DNA of 64,000 bases, taken from assembly GCA_964350695.1 (NCBI GenBank), contig CAYGKM010000002.1, positions 62,001 through 126,000 on the forward strand, given 5' to 3'. A program made the translations under genes and the position numbers. The notes beneath the pieces were generated by a model. The model ran no database searches and had not been told where the DNA came from. It was given only the letters and a program-made list of their open reading frames with translations. Origin of the DNA: TMED27 sp964350695. GTDB taxonomy: Bacteria > Pseudomonadota > Alphaproteobacteria > Micavibrionales > Micavibrionaceae. Below, piece after piece: positions 25,268-32,396 of this stretch. The first letter of the stretch is position 1; each line of letters starts with the position of its first letter.

Positions 25268-26032
25268 TTAAGTTCTTTTAAATTCTTCATTTTCCAAGAA
25301 ATACACGGCTTGTTCCATTACTTTGGGGTTGAACATCATGAGGCTGTGATTGGTTTTTAAGACGATATGATCACTCATACCGTCTATTTTTGTGCGCTCT
25401 ACGGGGACGATGCCGTCATGCGCGCCGACCTTTGGGCGCGGAATGAAGAGGGGTGCGAGCGGGTTTATGGAGGCGCTGCCGGCGATTATCCCTAAGGGGT
25501 ATGTGATTTTGCCTATGTTGTGGATATAGTTTGTCTGGAGTTGTGCGCTGGCGGGGCCGAACAGGGCGCGAAACGGTTTTGAGAGGAGTTTATTGGCGGC
25601 GAGTGCGTCGGCAAATTCGCTGCCTGTGTTGGGCGGGGAGAGCATGACGACGCGGCCCAGATTTTTGGGCGCATGCTCGTGTATGTAGTAGCGCGTGATC
25701 AGGCCGCCCATCGAGTGAACGACGAAGTGTAATCTTCCATATTTTCCACCTAACAGCGTTTCTGCGTCACTTGCGTGGCTGCGTCCACGCGGCGATCCTT
25801 GAGCCTTGTTAGGTGAAAAATCTGTTTGCTTAATGCTCTCAAGGTGTTCGGTGATTTTGTTATGGACGAAGGTTGTGAGGTCTTCGAGAGACATTTTACG
25901 CGAAGGATACAGGATGTTCAGCGTTTCATAACCGCGGTTTTGCAAATATTTGGAAAGGGGCAGCATGTCCGTCTTGCTGCGGAGGATGCCGTGCAATAGC
26001 ACGACGAGGTCTTTTTCTTTCGTTTTTGTCAT
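25268..26032 (-). CDS. Alpha/beta hydrolase (lipase/PGAP1-like), with a repeat inserted in frame
   Basis: A 254-residue serine hydrolase: the oxyanion strand VVLLHGILRS near the N-terminus, the nucleophile elbow VHSMGG at about residues 108-113, and a candidate catalytic Asp and His in AHDGIVPVERT and LKTNHSLMM. Between residues 71 and 97 the sequence (NKAQGSPRGRSHASDAE and flanks) is encoded by an 81-base palindromic element, exactly 27 codons. The start codon at 26032 itself lies in a second, unrelated palindrome (GTCATTGCGAG type). Substrate unknown; no signal peptide. Confidence 0.87.
   Translation of the reverse strand: MTKTKEKDLVVLLHGILRSKTDMLPLSKYLQNRGYETLNILYPSRKMSLEDLTTFVHNKITEHLESIKQTDFSPNKAQGSPRGRSHASDAETLLGGKYGRLHFVVHSMGGLITRYYIHEHAPKNLGRVVMLSPPNTGSEFADALAANKLLSKPFRALFGPASAQLQTNYIHNIGKITYPLGIIAGSASINPLAPLFIPRPKVGAHDGIVPVERTKIDGMSDHIVLKTNHSLMMFNPKVMEQAVYFLENEEFKRT
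25741..25821. repeat. Double-stem palindromic element, copy B, in frame inside a gene
   Basis: Outer arms ATTTTCCACCTAACA (25741-25755) and TGTTAGGTGAAAAAT (25807-25821) pair with one mismatch. The inner stem is GCGTGG/CCACGC. The core halves resemble those of copies A, C and F. The 81-base length keeps the hydrolase frame open. Confidence 0.8.
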
Positions 26033-26094
26033 TGCGAGGAAACCTTTAAGTTGACGCGGCAATCGGGGGATTGCTTCGCTTTGCTTGCAATGAC
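26028..26094. repeat. GTCATTGCGAG-type palindromic repeat, copy 1
   Basis: Starts GTCATTGCGAGG and ends GATTGCTTCGCTTTGCTT followed by GCAATGAC. It shares GCGGCAATC and GGATTGCTTCG with copy 2 at 26495. It covers the start codon of the hydrolase and the gap to trmFO. Confidence 0.75.
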
Positions 26095-26104
26095 AGGCGC
26101 TTGA

Positions 26105-27631
26105 TTATGCAGCTTTTTGTTTGTCATTTTTCAACCATGTGTTTAGGGCTGTGCGGGCGCGGTCGGTGTAGGCTTTTTTGCGGTCTTTGCCGCGCAGTTT
26201 GGCGCGTTTGGTTTTGCCGCTTTTGTTGGTGTATTTAACGGTGGCTTCGTCCTTGGTGAGGGGTTCGAAGAGGCCGAAATTCACGTTCATGGGTTGGAAG
26301 GTATCGGAATCCGCGCCGCCGGTGATGTGGTTTAAAAGCGCGCCGTGGGCGGTGTTTATAGGCGGGCTTTCGAAGGGAAGGCCGAGAATTTCGCAAGCGG
26401 CCATGCGGCCTGTCATCAGGCCGATGCTTGCGCTTTCAACATAGCCTTCGCAGCCTGTGATTTGCCCTGCGAAGCGGATGGTTGGCCTTTTATCATCGTC
26501 ATCGCGAGCGACTGACAAGGAGTGCGGCGATCCATGGATTGCTTCGTCGCTTTGCTTCTCGCAATGACGATATAGTGGGTGTTTCAGGCGGAGCTGTTTA
26601 TCCAAGAGTTTCGGGGAGTTGATGAAGGTGTTGCGGTGGAGGCCGCCGAGACGGGCGAATTCGGCGTTTTCGAGGCCGGGGATCGTCTTAAAGACGCGGG
26701 TTTGTTCGCCCCATTTCATCTTGGTTTGGAAGCCCACCATATTATACAGCGTGCCGAGTTCATTATCCTGACGGAGTTGCACGACCGCGTAGGCGTCTTC
26801 GCCTGTATGCGGGTTTGTGAGGCCGACGGGTTTCATAGGGCCGAAACGCAGGGTTTCCGGCCCGCGGGCGGCCATAACCTCGATGGGCATGCAGCCATCG
26901 AAATAGGGGGTGTCGAGTTCCTGTTCGGCCAGCGTTTTTGAACCGCTGGGGAGTTCCCATTCTTTGAACAGGCCGTATTCGGCGCTCAAGAGTTCGTGGA
27001 TGAATGCCTCGTATTGGTCCTTTGTCATCGGGCAGTTGATGTAGTCTTTATCCGTGCCGATTCCTTGGGATTTATCATAGCGGGATTGAAACCATGCAAT
27101 GTTCATGTCGATGGTCTCGGTGTGGACGATGGGGGCGATGGCATCAAAGAAGGCCAGCTCACCTTCGCCTGTAAGATCTTGTATGGCTTTGGCGAGCGGA
27201 TCGGAGGTGAGAGGGCCTGTGGCGATAATTACGTTCTGCCACTCTTCGGGCGGGAGGCCTGCGATTTCACCTTTTTCGATGGTGATGAGGGGGTGAGCTT
27301 CGAGAGCGGCGGTGACTCCAGCGGAGAATATATCACGGTCCACGGCGAGCGCGCCGCCAGCAGGGACGGCGGCTTTATCGCCTTCGCGCATGATGAGCGA
27401 GCCAAGCGTGCGCATTTCTTCATGCAGCAAGCCGACAGCGTTATATTCGGCATCATCGGAGCGAAAAGAGTTTGAGCAGACAAGCTCCGCGCAGTTGCCC
27501 GTGTGGTGGGCGGGGGTTTCTCGGATTGGGCGCATTTCATGCAAGATAACGGGCACGCCAAGATTGGCGGCTTGCCATGCGGCTTCGCTTCCTGCCAATC
27601 CTGCGCCGATAATGTGAATTTCTGCTTTCAT
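26105..27631 (-). CDS. trmFO: tRNA (uracil-5-)-methyltransferase, FAD/folate dependent, with an in-frame repeat insertion
   Basis: Makes ribothymidine-54 in tRNA using methylene-tetrahydrofolate and FAD. The FAD-binding motif HIIGAGLAGSEAAWQ is at residues 6-20. CAELVCSNSFRSDDAEYNAVG and, near the C-terminus, FAGQITGCEGYVESASIGL are family signatures. At 508 residues it is longer than usual (about 440-470). Part of the excess is a stretch of about 26 residues (RHCEKQSDEAIHGSPHS and following) encoded by a palindromic repeat just before FAGQITG. The C-terminus is Lys/Arg-rich. The first codons lie inside the outer arm of copy C of the palindromic element. Confidence 0.94.
   Translation of the reverse strand: MKAEIHIIGAGLAGSEAAWQAANLGVPVILHEMRPIRETPAHHTGNCAELVCSNSFRSDDAEYNAVGLLHEEMRTLGSLIMREGDKAAVPAGGALAVDRDIFSAGVTAALEAHPLITIEKGEIAGLPPEEWQNVIIATGPLTSDPLAKAIQDLTGEGELAFFDAIAPIVHTETIDMNIAWFQSRYDKSQGIGTDKDYINCPMTKDQYEAFIHELLSAEYGLFKEWELPSGSKTLAEQELDTPYFDGCMPIEVMAARGPETLRFGPMKPVGLTNPHTGEDAYAVVQLRQDNELGTLYNMVGFQTKMKWGEQTRVFKTIPGLENAEFARLGGLHRNTFINSPKLLDKQLRLKHPLYRHCEKQSDEAIHGSPHSLSVARDDDDKRPTIRFAGQITGCEGYVESASIGLMTGRMAACEILGLPFESPPINTAHGALLNHITGGADSDTFQPMNVNFGLFEPLTKDEATVKYTNKSGKTKRAKLRGKDRKKAYTDRARTALNTWLKNDKQKAA
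26495..26571. repeat. GTCATTGCGAG-type palindromic repeat, copy 2, inside trmFO
   Basis: Arms ATCGTCATCGCGAG and CTCGCAATGACGAT (one mismatch) bracket GCGGCGATCCATGGATTGC and a CTTTGCTT segment. Read on the minus strand it adds HCEKQSDEAIHGSPHS-like residues to TrmFO without a stop codon. Confidence 0.8.
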
Positions 27632-27719
27632 TTTCCTTGCACGTCGTTATTCGTCTCTAAAGTATTCTCAATACTCTGCGCTCCTCATGCCTAGTGCAAG
27701 AAAAAGCAAAGCAGAAATT
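27617..27719. repeat. Double-stem palindromic element, copy C
   Basis: Outer arms of 26 bases (27617-27642 and 27694-27719) pair with three mismatches, inner stem AGTAT/ATACT. Core halves GTCGTTATTCGTCTC and CTGCGCTCCTCATGCCTA. The left arm includes the trmFO start codon and its first four codons, so the right arm is an inverted copy of trmFO coding sequence. Confidence 0.82.
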
Positions 27720-27846
27720 GAGAGCTGTATAACGGCGGTATCCATAGCACCGCATGGGGAAAACCGCAATCATTGCTTTATGTTTGCTTCGCGTGGATGT
27801 AAACTTTTCTGCAGAGAATCAAAATTCACCCTTAAGAGAGAAATCC

Positions 27847-28887
27847 ATGAAAAAACTCCTCCTTTGTTCAGCTGTATCTTTTGCTTTTATCCCGTTCGCG
27901 TTTGCGGACCATCATGTTGCCAATGAAGCGCCTGAGATGGTGAAAGAGACGATTACGACGATTGAGACGAATACGGGCGTTGTGCCGACAGCAGACGGGA
28001 CGGCGAGCGTGACGACGGAGACAGTTGAAACTGTGGTGAAGGAAAAAGTGCCTGTAACGGACGTTGTAACGCCGGAGGCGGCGCATGGCGCGATCGTGAC
28101 GCAACCTGCACAGGTTGATGCGGCGGTTGGTGACGGGTCGGTCGTAGATGGAGCGGCGGTTTCTGATGTCGTGAGCCATGAAGAAGTGGTTGTGACGTCG
28201 ATGCCGATGCAGGCCGGTGCGCATTGGGGATATGGCAATGCCGATGGTGCAAGTAAATGGGCCGGCATGGACGCGGCTTATGAAACTTGTAAATCGGGGA
28301 TGGAGCAATCACCGATAAATATTGATAAATTCTTGCAGGAAGATTTGCCCGATATTTTGCCCGCCTATCAGGATGTCCCTTTGAGCGTGGTAAATAACGG
28401 CCATACAGTGCAGGTGAATTTCCCTGCGGGGAGCGGTTTCCGGGCCGATAATATTGATTATGGATTGGTGCGGGTGCATTTCCACACGCCGAGCGAGCAT
28501 TATCTGGACGGCGCGCCATATCCGATGGAGGCACATTTCGTGCATCAAAACGCGCAAGGCGGGGTGGCTGTTATTGCGGTTATGATGAAGGTTGGCGAGG
28601 CACATCCGACGATTGAAGGTATTTGGCAGAACGTGCCGGCGGCGGGCGAGATCAAGGACGTGACGGCGGTGCAAGTGAACGCCGCGAATTTGATGCCCGC
28701 GAGCCTTGAATATTATAAATATCAGGGGTCTTTGACCGAGCCGCCATGTTCAGAAGGCGTGACCTGGTATGTGATGAAAGAGCCGATCGAGCTTTCCGAA
28801 GGGCAGTTGACGGCGTTTCAATCCGTGTTCCCTGTGAATGCAAGGCCTGTACAGCCGCTTAACGAGCGCGTTGTTACCGGGGATTAG
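27847..28887 (+). CDS. Alpha-type carbonic anhydrase, periplasmic, with a long N-terminal extension
   Basis: Interconverts CO2 and bicarbonate. A signal peptide (MKKLLLCSAVSFAFIPFAFA) starts at ATG 27847. Residues 21-115 form a Val/Thr/Glu/Ala-rich low-complexity extension. The catalytic domain begins at HWGYGNADGASKWAGM and contains QSPINI, the zinc His pair in RVHFHTPSEH, the third His in EAHFVHQN, and LTEPPCSEGVTWYV. All three zinc ligands are present, so it should be active. Two Cys in the domain could form a disulphide, as in other periplasmic alpha-CAs. Confidence 0.92.
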   Translation: MKKLLLCSAVSFAFIPFAFADHHVANEAPEMVKETITTIETNTGVVPTADGTASVTTETVETVVKEKVPVTDVVTPEAAHGAIVTQPAQVDAAVGDGSVVDGAAVSDVVSHEEVVVTSMPMQAGAHWGYGNADGASKWAGMDAAYETCKSGMEQSPINIDKFLQEDLPDILPAYQDVPLSVVNNGHTVQVNFPAGSGFRADNIDYGLVRVHFHTPSEHYLDGAPYPMEAHFVHQNAQGGVAVIAVMMKVGEAHPTIEGIWQNVPAAGEIKDVTAVQVNAANLMPASLEYYKYQGSLTEPPCSEGVTWYVMKEPIELSEGQLTAFQSVFPVNARPVQPLNERVVTGD

Positions 28888-28987
28888 GCTTTGATCGCTT
28901 CTCCGTGGCGTTGTTAGACGGCGCCTTGCGTATAGAGATACGCGGCGGCTTGTCTTCCTAGCCACGTAAAAACGCTCTTTGCCTAAT
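28883..28987. repeat. Double-stem palindromic element, copy D
   Basis: Outer arms of 27 bases (ATTAGGC...GTGGC with GCCAC...GCCTAAT) contain about nine mismatches. Inner stem GCGTAT/ATACGC, core halves GTTGTTAGACGGCGCC and GCGGCTTGTCTTCCTA. The left arm includes the stop codon of the carbonic anhydrase gene. Most similar to copy E at 33847. Confidence 0.78.
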
Positions 28988-29018
28988 GTGGCATCACAAA
29001 ATATGAGAACACAAAAAG

Positions 29019-29045
29019 AAAGGCGCCTTTGGGGGACGCCTTTTT
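29019..29045 (+). terminator. Rho-independent terminator after the carbonic anhydrase
   Basis: AAAGGCG and CGCCTTT around an 11-base loop, with the second arm running directly into a T run on the plus strand. It ends the carbonic anhydrase transcript after copy D of the palindromic element. Confidence 0.75.
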
Positions 29046-29077
29046 GAAGTGTGGGGGGATTTAAAACTTTAAATTCT

Positions 29078-29447
29078 TTATCGTGCGAGAATCCATTCAT
29101 CATCGCTGCCAGAGGCTTCGGGCTGTTTATCGTGTGGGCTGCCGAATAATGATTTTTCCAAAGCCCTGTCTGTTTCTCGTGAACTGCCGTCCTCTATTAG
29201 GGCGCGATTTTGTTCTTTAATGGTTCTCGTTGCCGCTTCTCTTTCTTCTGTAAGGCCGCCCCAGTAGTTGAACATGCCTTGGCGGGCTTCCATGTCTGCA
29301 ATTCTTCTTTCGGCTTCTTCGCGGGCGGTCTTTGGTCTGTTGGCCCATGGGCTTGCAGCGGCGATGTTTACCTCTCTCAGTTCATCTGTAAGTGCTCTGA
29401 GTGTTGAGATTTTTTTTTCTTAGCCTGTCTGCTGATGATGAAGTCAT
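29078..29447 (-). pseudogene. Small hypothetical gene interrupted by a frameshift in an A9 tract
   Basis: A GGAGAG ribosome-binding site and ATG at 29447 open a frame MTSSSADRLRKK that ends early after a run of nine A (29410-29418 on the minus strand). If one A is skipped, the frame continues as ISTLRALTDELREVN and joins the 71-codon frame ending at 29078, giving a single protein of about 122 residues with a charged, helical middle (ADMEARQGMFNYWGG). The intact frame beginning at 29293 has no upstream start codon of its own that suits the whole coding region. It could be a real mutation, an assembly error in a homopolymer, or a slippage site. Confidence 0.65.
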
Positions 29448-29544
29448 TATTCTCTCCGTATTCAAATTATGATCGTAGTAAAGCATAGTTTACATAATTA
29501 TGTCAAATTTGTGTTTTGTGTATGGGGTGTAAGTGTTGGTTTTA

Positions 29545-29949
29545 TTAGGGTTCCGGAGTTTCTCTTAAGAGTTTTGGCGGGGGTGGTTCGGCCAATGCGT
29601 CGGCGATCCTGCGGAGTTCGGCATGGGCGCGAAAGATGTCTGCAATCTCTGCTTGTTTTTCTTCAAGGATCCTATCTGCATTTTTGCAGAGTGTTATAGT
29701 TTTTTCGGCGCTATCTTTGCTTGACGTGATGTGTCTTTTGGCTTCCAGAGTACCTTTCATGCTGGCGAGAGCGTTTAAGCATTTTACGAGCTCAAGGTAT
29801 TCACCTCTGAGCGTTAGATCAACGATAGCAATGAGCTCTGCGGCGGATCTTTTCTTTAACTCTTGCGGAGTTTCGTCAGTTTTTACGACGCTGGCATAGA
29901 TGTCGTACAGGTGCTCTGTTTGAGTTTTTTTGGGTGCTGTGTTTTCCAT
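29545..29949 (-). CDS. Hypothetical protein, 134 residues
   Basis: ATG 29949. A mostly helical, charged protein (LYDIYASVVKTDETPQELKKRS, then AELIAIVDLTLRGEYLELVKCL) ending in a proline-rich tail, ALAEPPPPKLLRETPEP. It may form a coiled coil between residues 60 and 110. No known family. It lies between the frameshifted gene and the Y-family polymerase, all on the minus strand. Confidence 0.7.
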   Translation of the reverse strand: MENTAPKKTQTEHLYDIYASVVKTDETPQELKKRSAAELIAIVDLTLRGEYLELVKCLNALASMKGTLEAKRHITSSKDSAEKTITLCKNADRILEEKQAEIADIFRAHAELRRIADALAEPPPPKLLRETPEP

Positions 29950-29998
29950 AGCGCTTGTTTTGCAGAATGTTTATTGAATTGCAAGATTTTTATAAAGC

Positions 29999-31306
29999 TT
30001 AACTCCAGAATTCTTCTTCTTCGGGGACGCGGGAGAACGCGATTTTTGTGCCGACGAACCCTGCGAGGGTTTTCGGCGTTGTGCCAAGCCAGACGGTTTC
30101 TTTCTGGTATTTGGTCTGGAGTTTATCGAGGGCGTCGCTTAAGGATTCCCGCTTTTGCAGTTTAACGATGTTTTCTGCGTAGCTTTGGTCGAGGAGATCG
30201 CCTGTGATTTCGCTCTTCAGGCGTAGCCCCGTGAGGTGGGTGGAGAGTTTTTTAAAGGTGAGGGGGCTTATGCCGCGTGTTTGCATGTCGATCATCATTT
30301 GCGCCCAGAGGGTGTCGAGGTGCTGGAGGAAGGTGAAGGGGTCTTGGGCGGGGGAGGAGAGGCGGATTTCACGACTCCACCGTTGGCCCATGGTTTTGCG
30401 GCTGCTTATGTATGTATCGGTGGTGCGCACGCTGAGCGAGAGGGTGGAGGCGTGAAAGCCTTTGCGGCGCAGGCGGTAAGTGGCTTTGGTGAGGAGGCGG
30501 CGTGCCATGAGGCGGGCGCGCTCAGGGCTTCGGAGATCGGGGTCGAGGATGCGGGAGTGGCCGATCATGGTGTTGCCTTGTGTTTCCGGCTCCTCGATGT
30601 CATGGCCGTGGATTTGATACCAGAAGCGCTCGCCCTGGACGCTGCCCCAGATTTTGCGGGCATGTTTGGGGGAGATGTCCCAGAATTGTTCCATGGTGGT
30701 GATGCCTGCGCGGTTTAATCTGCGCTCCATTGCGGAGCCTATACCGGGCAGATCGGTGAGTTTTAGGGTGCAGAGGCGCTGTTTCAGGGTGGCGTGATTA
30801 AGGATGGTCAGGCCGTTTGGCTTTTGCATGTTGCCGGCGATTTTAGCGAGAAGCGAATTGGGCGCGACGCCGATGGAGCAGTTAATGGCCGCGCCGATAT
30901 TGTCCCAAATGCCGCGCTTAATGTTGTTTGCGATGCGGGTGGCATCTTCGACGTTGCGCTTTGAAGGGGGGAGGCGGCAGGAGAGTTCGTCGATAGACCA
31001 GACTTTGTTGATGGGGGCATGTTTTATAAACTCCTCTAAGATGCGGTTGTGATATTTGACGTAGATATCGTGGCGGGCGGGGACGCAGATGAGGCCGGGG
31101 CACATTTCGCGGGCATCGCGGATGATGGTGCCTGTTTTGACGCCGTATGCCTTGGCCTCGTATGAGGCGGCGATGGCGCAGGTGTGTTCGGTTGCCATGG
31201 GGACGACGGCAACGGGCTTGCCGCGCAGTCGAGGGTTTTCTTGTTGTTCGACGCTGGCGAAATAGCTGTTGAGGTCGAAGAACAGCCATTTGTAGCCCTC
31301 AATCAT
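29999..31306 (-). CDS. Y-family DNA polymerase (DinB/UmuC-like)
   Basis: Error-prone lesion-bypass polymerase. The 435-residue protein has the palm metal site FFDLNSYFASVEQQ at residues 9-22, the second acidic pair in SIDEL at about 104-108, SIGVAPNSLLAKIAGNMQKPNG, and helix-hairpin-helix LPGIGSAMERRL. The C-terminal 'little finger' is divergent. Length and wording suggest the DinB/UmuC-like subgroup of alphaproteobacteria rather than Pol IV proper, so no gene symbol is given. No LexA box was seen upstream; the 5' flank is the inverted repeat of the GxxExxY cassette, 6 bases from the start codon. Confidence 0.9.
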   Translation of the reverse strand: MIEGYKWLFFDLNSYFASVEQQENPRLRGKPVAVVPMATEHTCAIAASYEAKAYGVKTGTIIRDAREMCPGLICVPARHDIYVKYHNRILEEFIKHAPINKVWSIDELSCRLPPSKRNVEDATRIANNIKRGIWDNIGAAINCSIGVAPNSLLAKIAGNMQKPNGLTILNHATLKQRLCTLKLTDLPGIGSAMERRLNRAGITTMEQFWDISPKHARKIWGSVQGERFWYQIHGHDIEEPETQGNTMIGHSRILDPDLRSPERARLMARRLLTKATYRLRRKGFHASTLSLSVRTTDTYISSRKTMGQRWSREIRLSSPAQDPFTFLQHLDTLWAQMMIDMQTRGISPLTFKKLSTHLTGLRLKSEITGDLLDQSYAENIVKLQKRESLSDALDKLQTKYQKETVWLGTTPKTLAGFVGTKIAFSRVPEEEEFWS

Positions 31307-31311
31307 GGGGG

Positions 31312-31341
31312 TTCACCACAAAGATCACAAAGGACACTAAG
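31312..31341. repeat. Left arm of inverted repeat around the GxxExxY gene
   Basis: Three 9-base units of form NNCACNAAG: ACCACAAAG, ATCACAAAG and GACACTAAG. They are repeated in inverted orientation at 31724-31752. The arm ends at the stop codon of the GxxExxY gene and lies just upstream of the polymerase start. Confidence 0.8.
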
Positions 31342-31755
31342 CTACATTGCAAAACGCTTAATTCCGTCTTTGATGAGAGGTGTGTTGAAGTTTATTAAAA
31401 ACCCAAGTTTTAATTTCGAGAGCTTTAGATATGTTATAATTTGTGCGGTATGAATGGGCAGAACTCTTTCTACGCTTTTGAGTTCAATCAAAATTTTATC
31501 TTCGACGACCAGATCAAGCCGATACGCTATGTCTATTGTTTTGCTTTTGTATTTTATTGATAAAGGCTTTTGACACTCTGCATTTAAATTTCTTTCTTTG
31601 AGTTCTTCTAAAAGGCAGGCTTCGTATGTGCTTTCCAAGAGTCCAGGACCAATGGTTTTATGGACGCAAAAAGCAGAATCCACGATTTTTTTTGCAATGA
31701 TGTTTATTTCATCCATGGATGAAACTTTGTGCGCTTTGTGAACTTGGTGGTGCAT
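31342..31755 (-). CDS. GxxExxY protein (PD-(D/E)XK-like)
   Basis: A 137-residue member of the TIGR04256 family, named for its motif G-x-x-E-x-x-Y, here GLLESTY at residues 38-44. Downstream, Asp81 in YRLDLVVEDK and Glu91-x-Lys93 in LIELKSVE form a PD-(D/E)XK nuclease-like core. The function is unproven. Residues 1-10 (MHHQVHKAHK) are encoded by the right-hand inverted repeat; an alternative start at MDEINI would avoid it. The gene is AT-rich compared with the polymerase gene beside it and is bounded by inverted repeats, so it looks transferred. Confidence 0.88.
   Translation of the reverse strand: MHHQVHKAHKVSSMDEINIIAKKIVDSAFCVHKTIGPGLLESTYEACLLEELKERNLNAECQKPLSIKYKSKTIDIAYRLDLVVEDKILIELKSVERVLPIHTAQIITYLKLSKLKLGFLINFNTPLIKDGIKRFAM
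31724..31752. repeat. Right arm of inverted repeat around the GxxExxY gene
   Basis: Read on the minus strand it holds three NNCACNAAG units: ACCACCAAG, TTCACAAAG and CGCACAAAG. Same unit number and order as the left arm at 31312. It encodes the first residues of the GxxExxY protein. Confidence 0.8.
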
Positions 31756-31886
31756 TTATTTGCTCTGTTTCTAAATGTGTGGATTAAAAATACAGTATGA
31801 ATAAAAATCGAACAAAGCAAGAACATTTTTATCTGCTCTTGCGCGTTTTTCTTTAAAAGGGTTGAATGAAGCAGGAGAAAAATTCT

Positions 31887-32396
31887 ATGCAAAACCTACT
31901 CAACCAGATTGAATATCAATGCCAAGGCGCGCCGGATGAGGCGATGTTTAAGCTTTGGCGGGCGGTGCTGTCGCTGGCGCATGTCGATAACGAGGTGGAT
32001 GATCTGGAAGATTATCTGAGCCAGAGCATTACGCAGATTTTCAAATTTTCGGATGAACAAAAAGCACAGCTTGAAAAAGACAGAGGTGCGAAACGCAGCC
32101 CGCGTGATTTGTTTATGGAGATTGAAGGGACGGATTATCGCGCGCAGTTTTTTCGGTTGGCGCGGATTGTGATCTGGTGTGACGGGATTTTGCATGAAGA
32201 TGAAATGGCGATTGTGCATGATATTCAAGAGGCGCTCGGCGATGAGGCGGGCGTTTATGAAGCGGATTTGCGGTGGATGAACCGCAAGCCGGATTTGCCG
32301 TTTGGCGAGAGCGCGTCTATCCCCGAGGAGGCGATGATCAAGAGCCTGATTTATCAGATGATCGCGTTTTACGAGGAGTTGGAGGCGCAAGAGTGA
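31887..32396 (+). CDS. TerB-like domain protein 1
   Basis: The ATG at 31887 follows GCAGGAG; an in-frame ATG at 31866 has no such site. The 169-residue protein has the TerB pattern: an N-terminal helix with LWRAVLSLAHVDNEVDDLEDYL and a later repeat with RLARIVIWCDGILHEDEMAIVHDIQ, each with conserved acidic residues after the hydrophobic helix. TerB-domain proteins bind metal or act in stress responses; the role here is open. Overlaps the next gene by four bases and probably forms a pair with it. Confidence 0.75.
   Translation: MQNLLNQIEYQCQGAPDEAMFKLWRAVLSLAHVDNEVDDLEDYLSQSITQIFKFSDEQKAQLEKDRGAKRSPRDLFMEIEGTDYRAQFFRLARIVIWCDGILHEDEMAIVHDIQEALGDEAGVYEADLRWMNRKPDLPFGESASIPEEAMIKSLIYQMIAFYEELEAQE

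Noticed and set aside
30236..30718. Plus-strand frame opposite the Y-family polymerase
   Set aside because: Shadow frame; its Glu/Ala/Gly/Val bias mirrors the polymerase coding strand.
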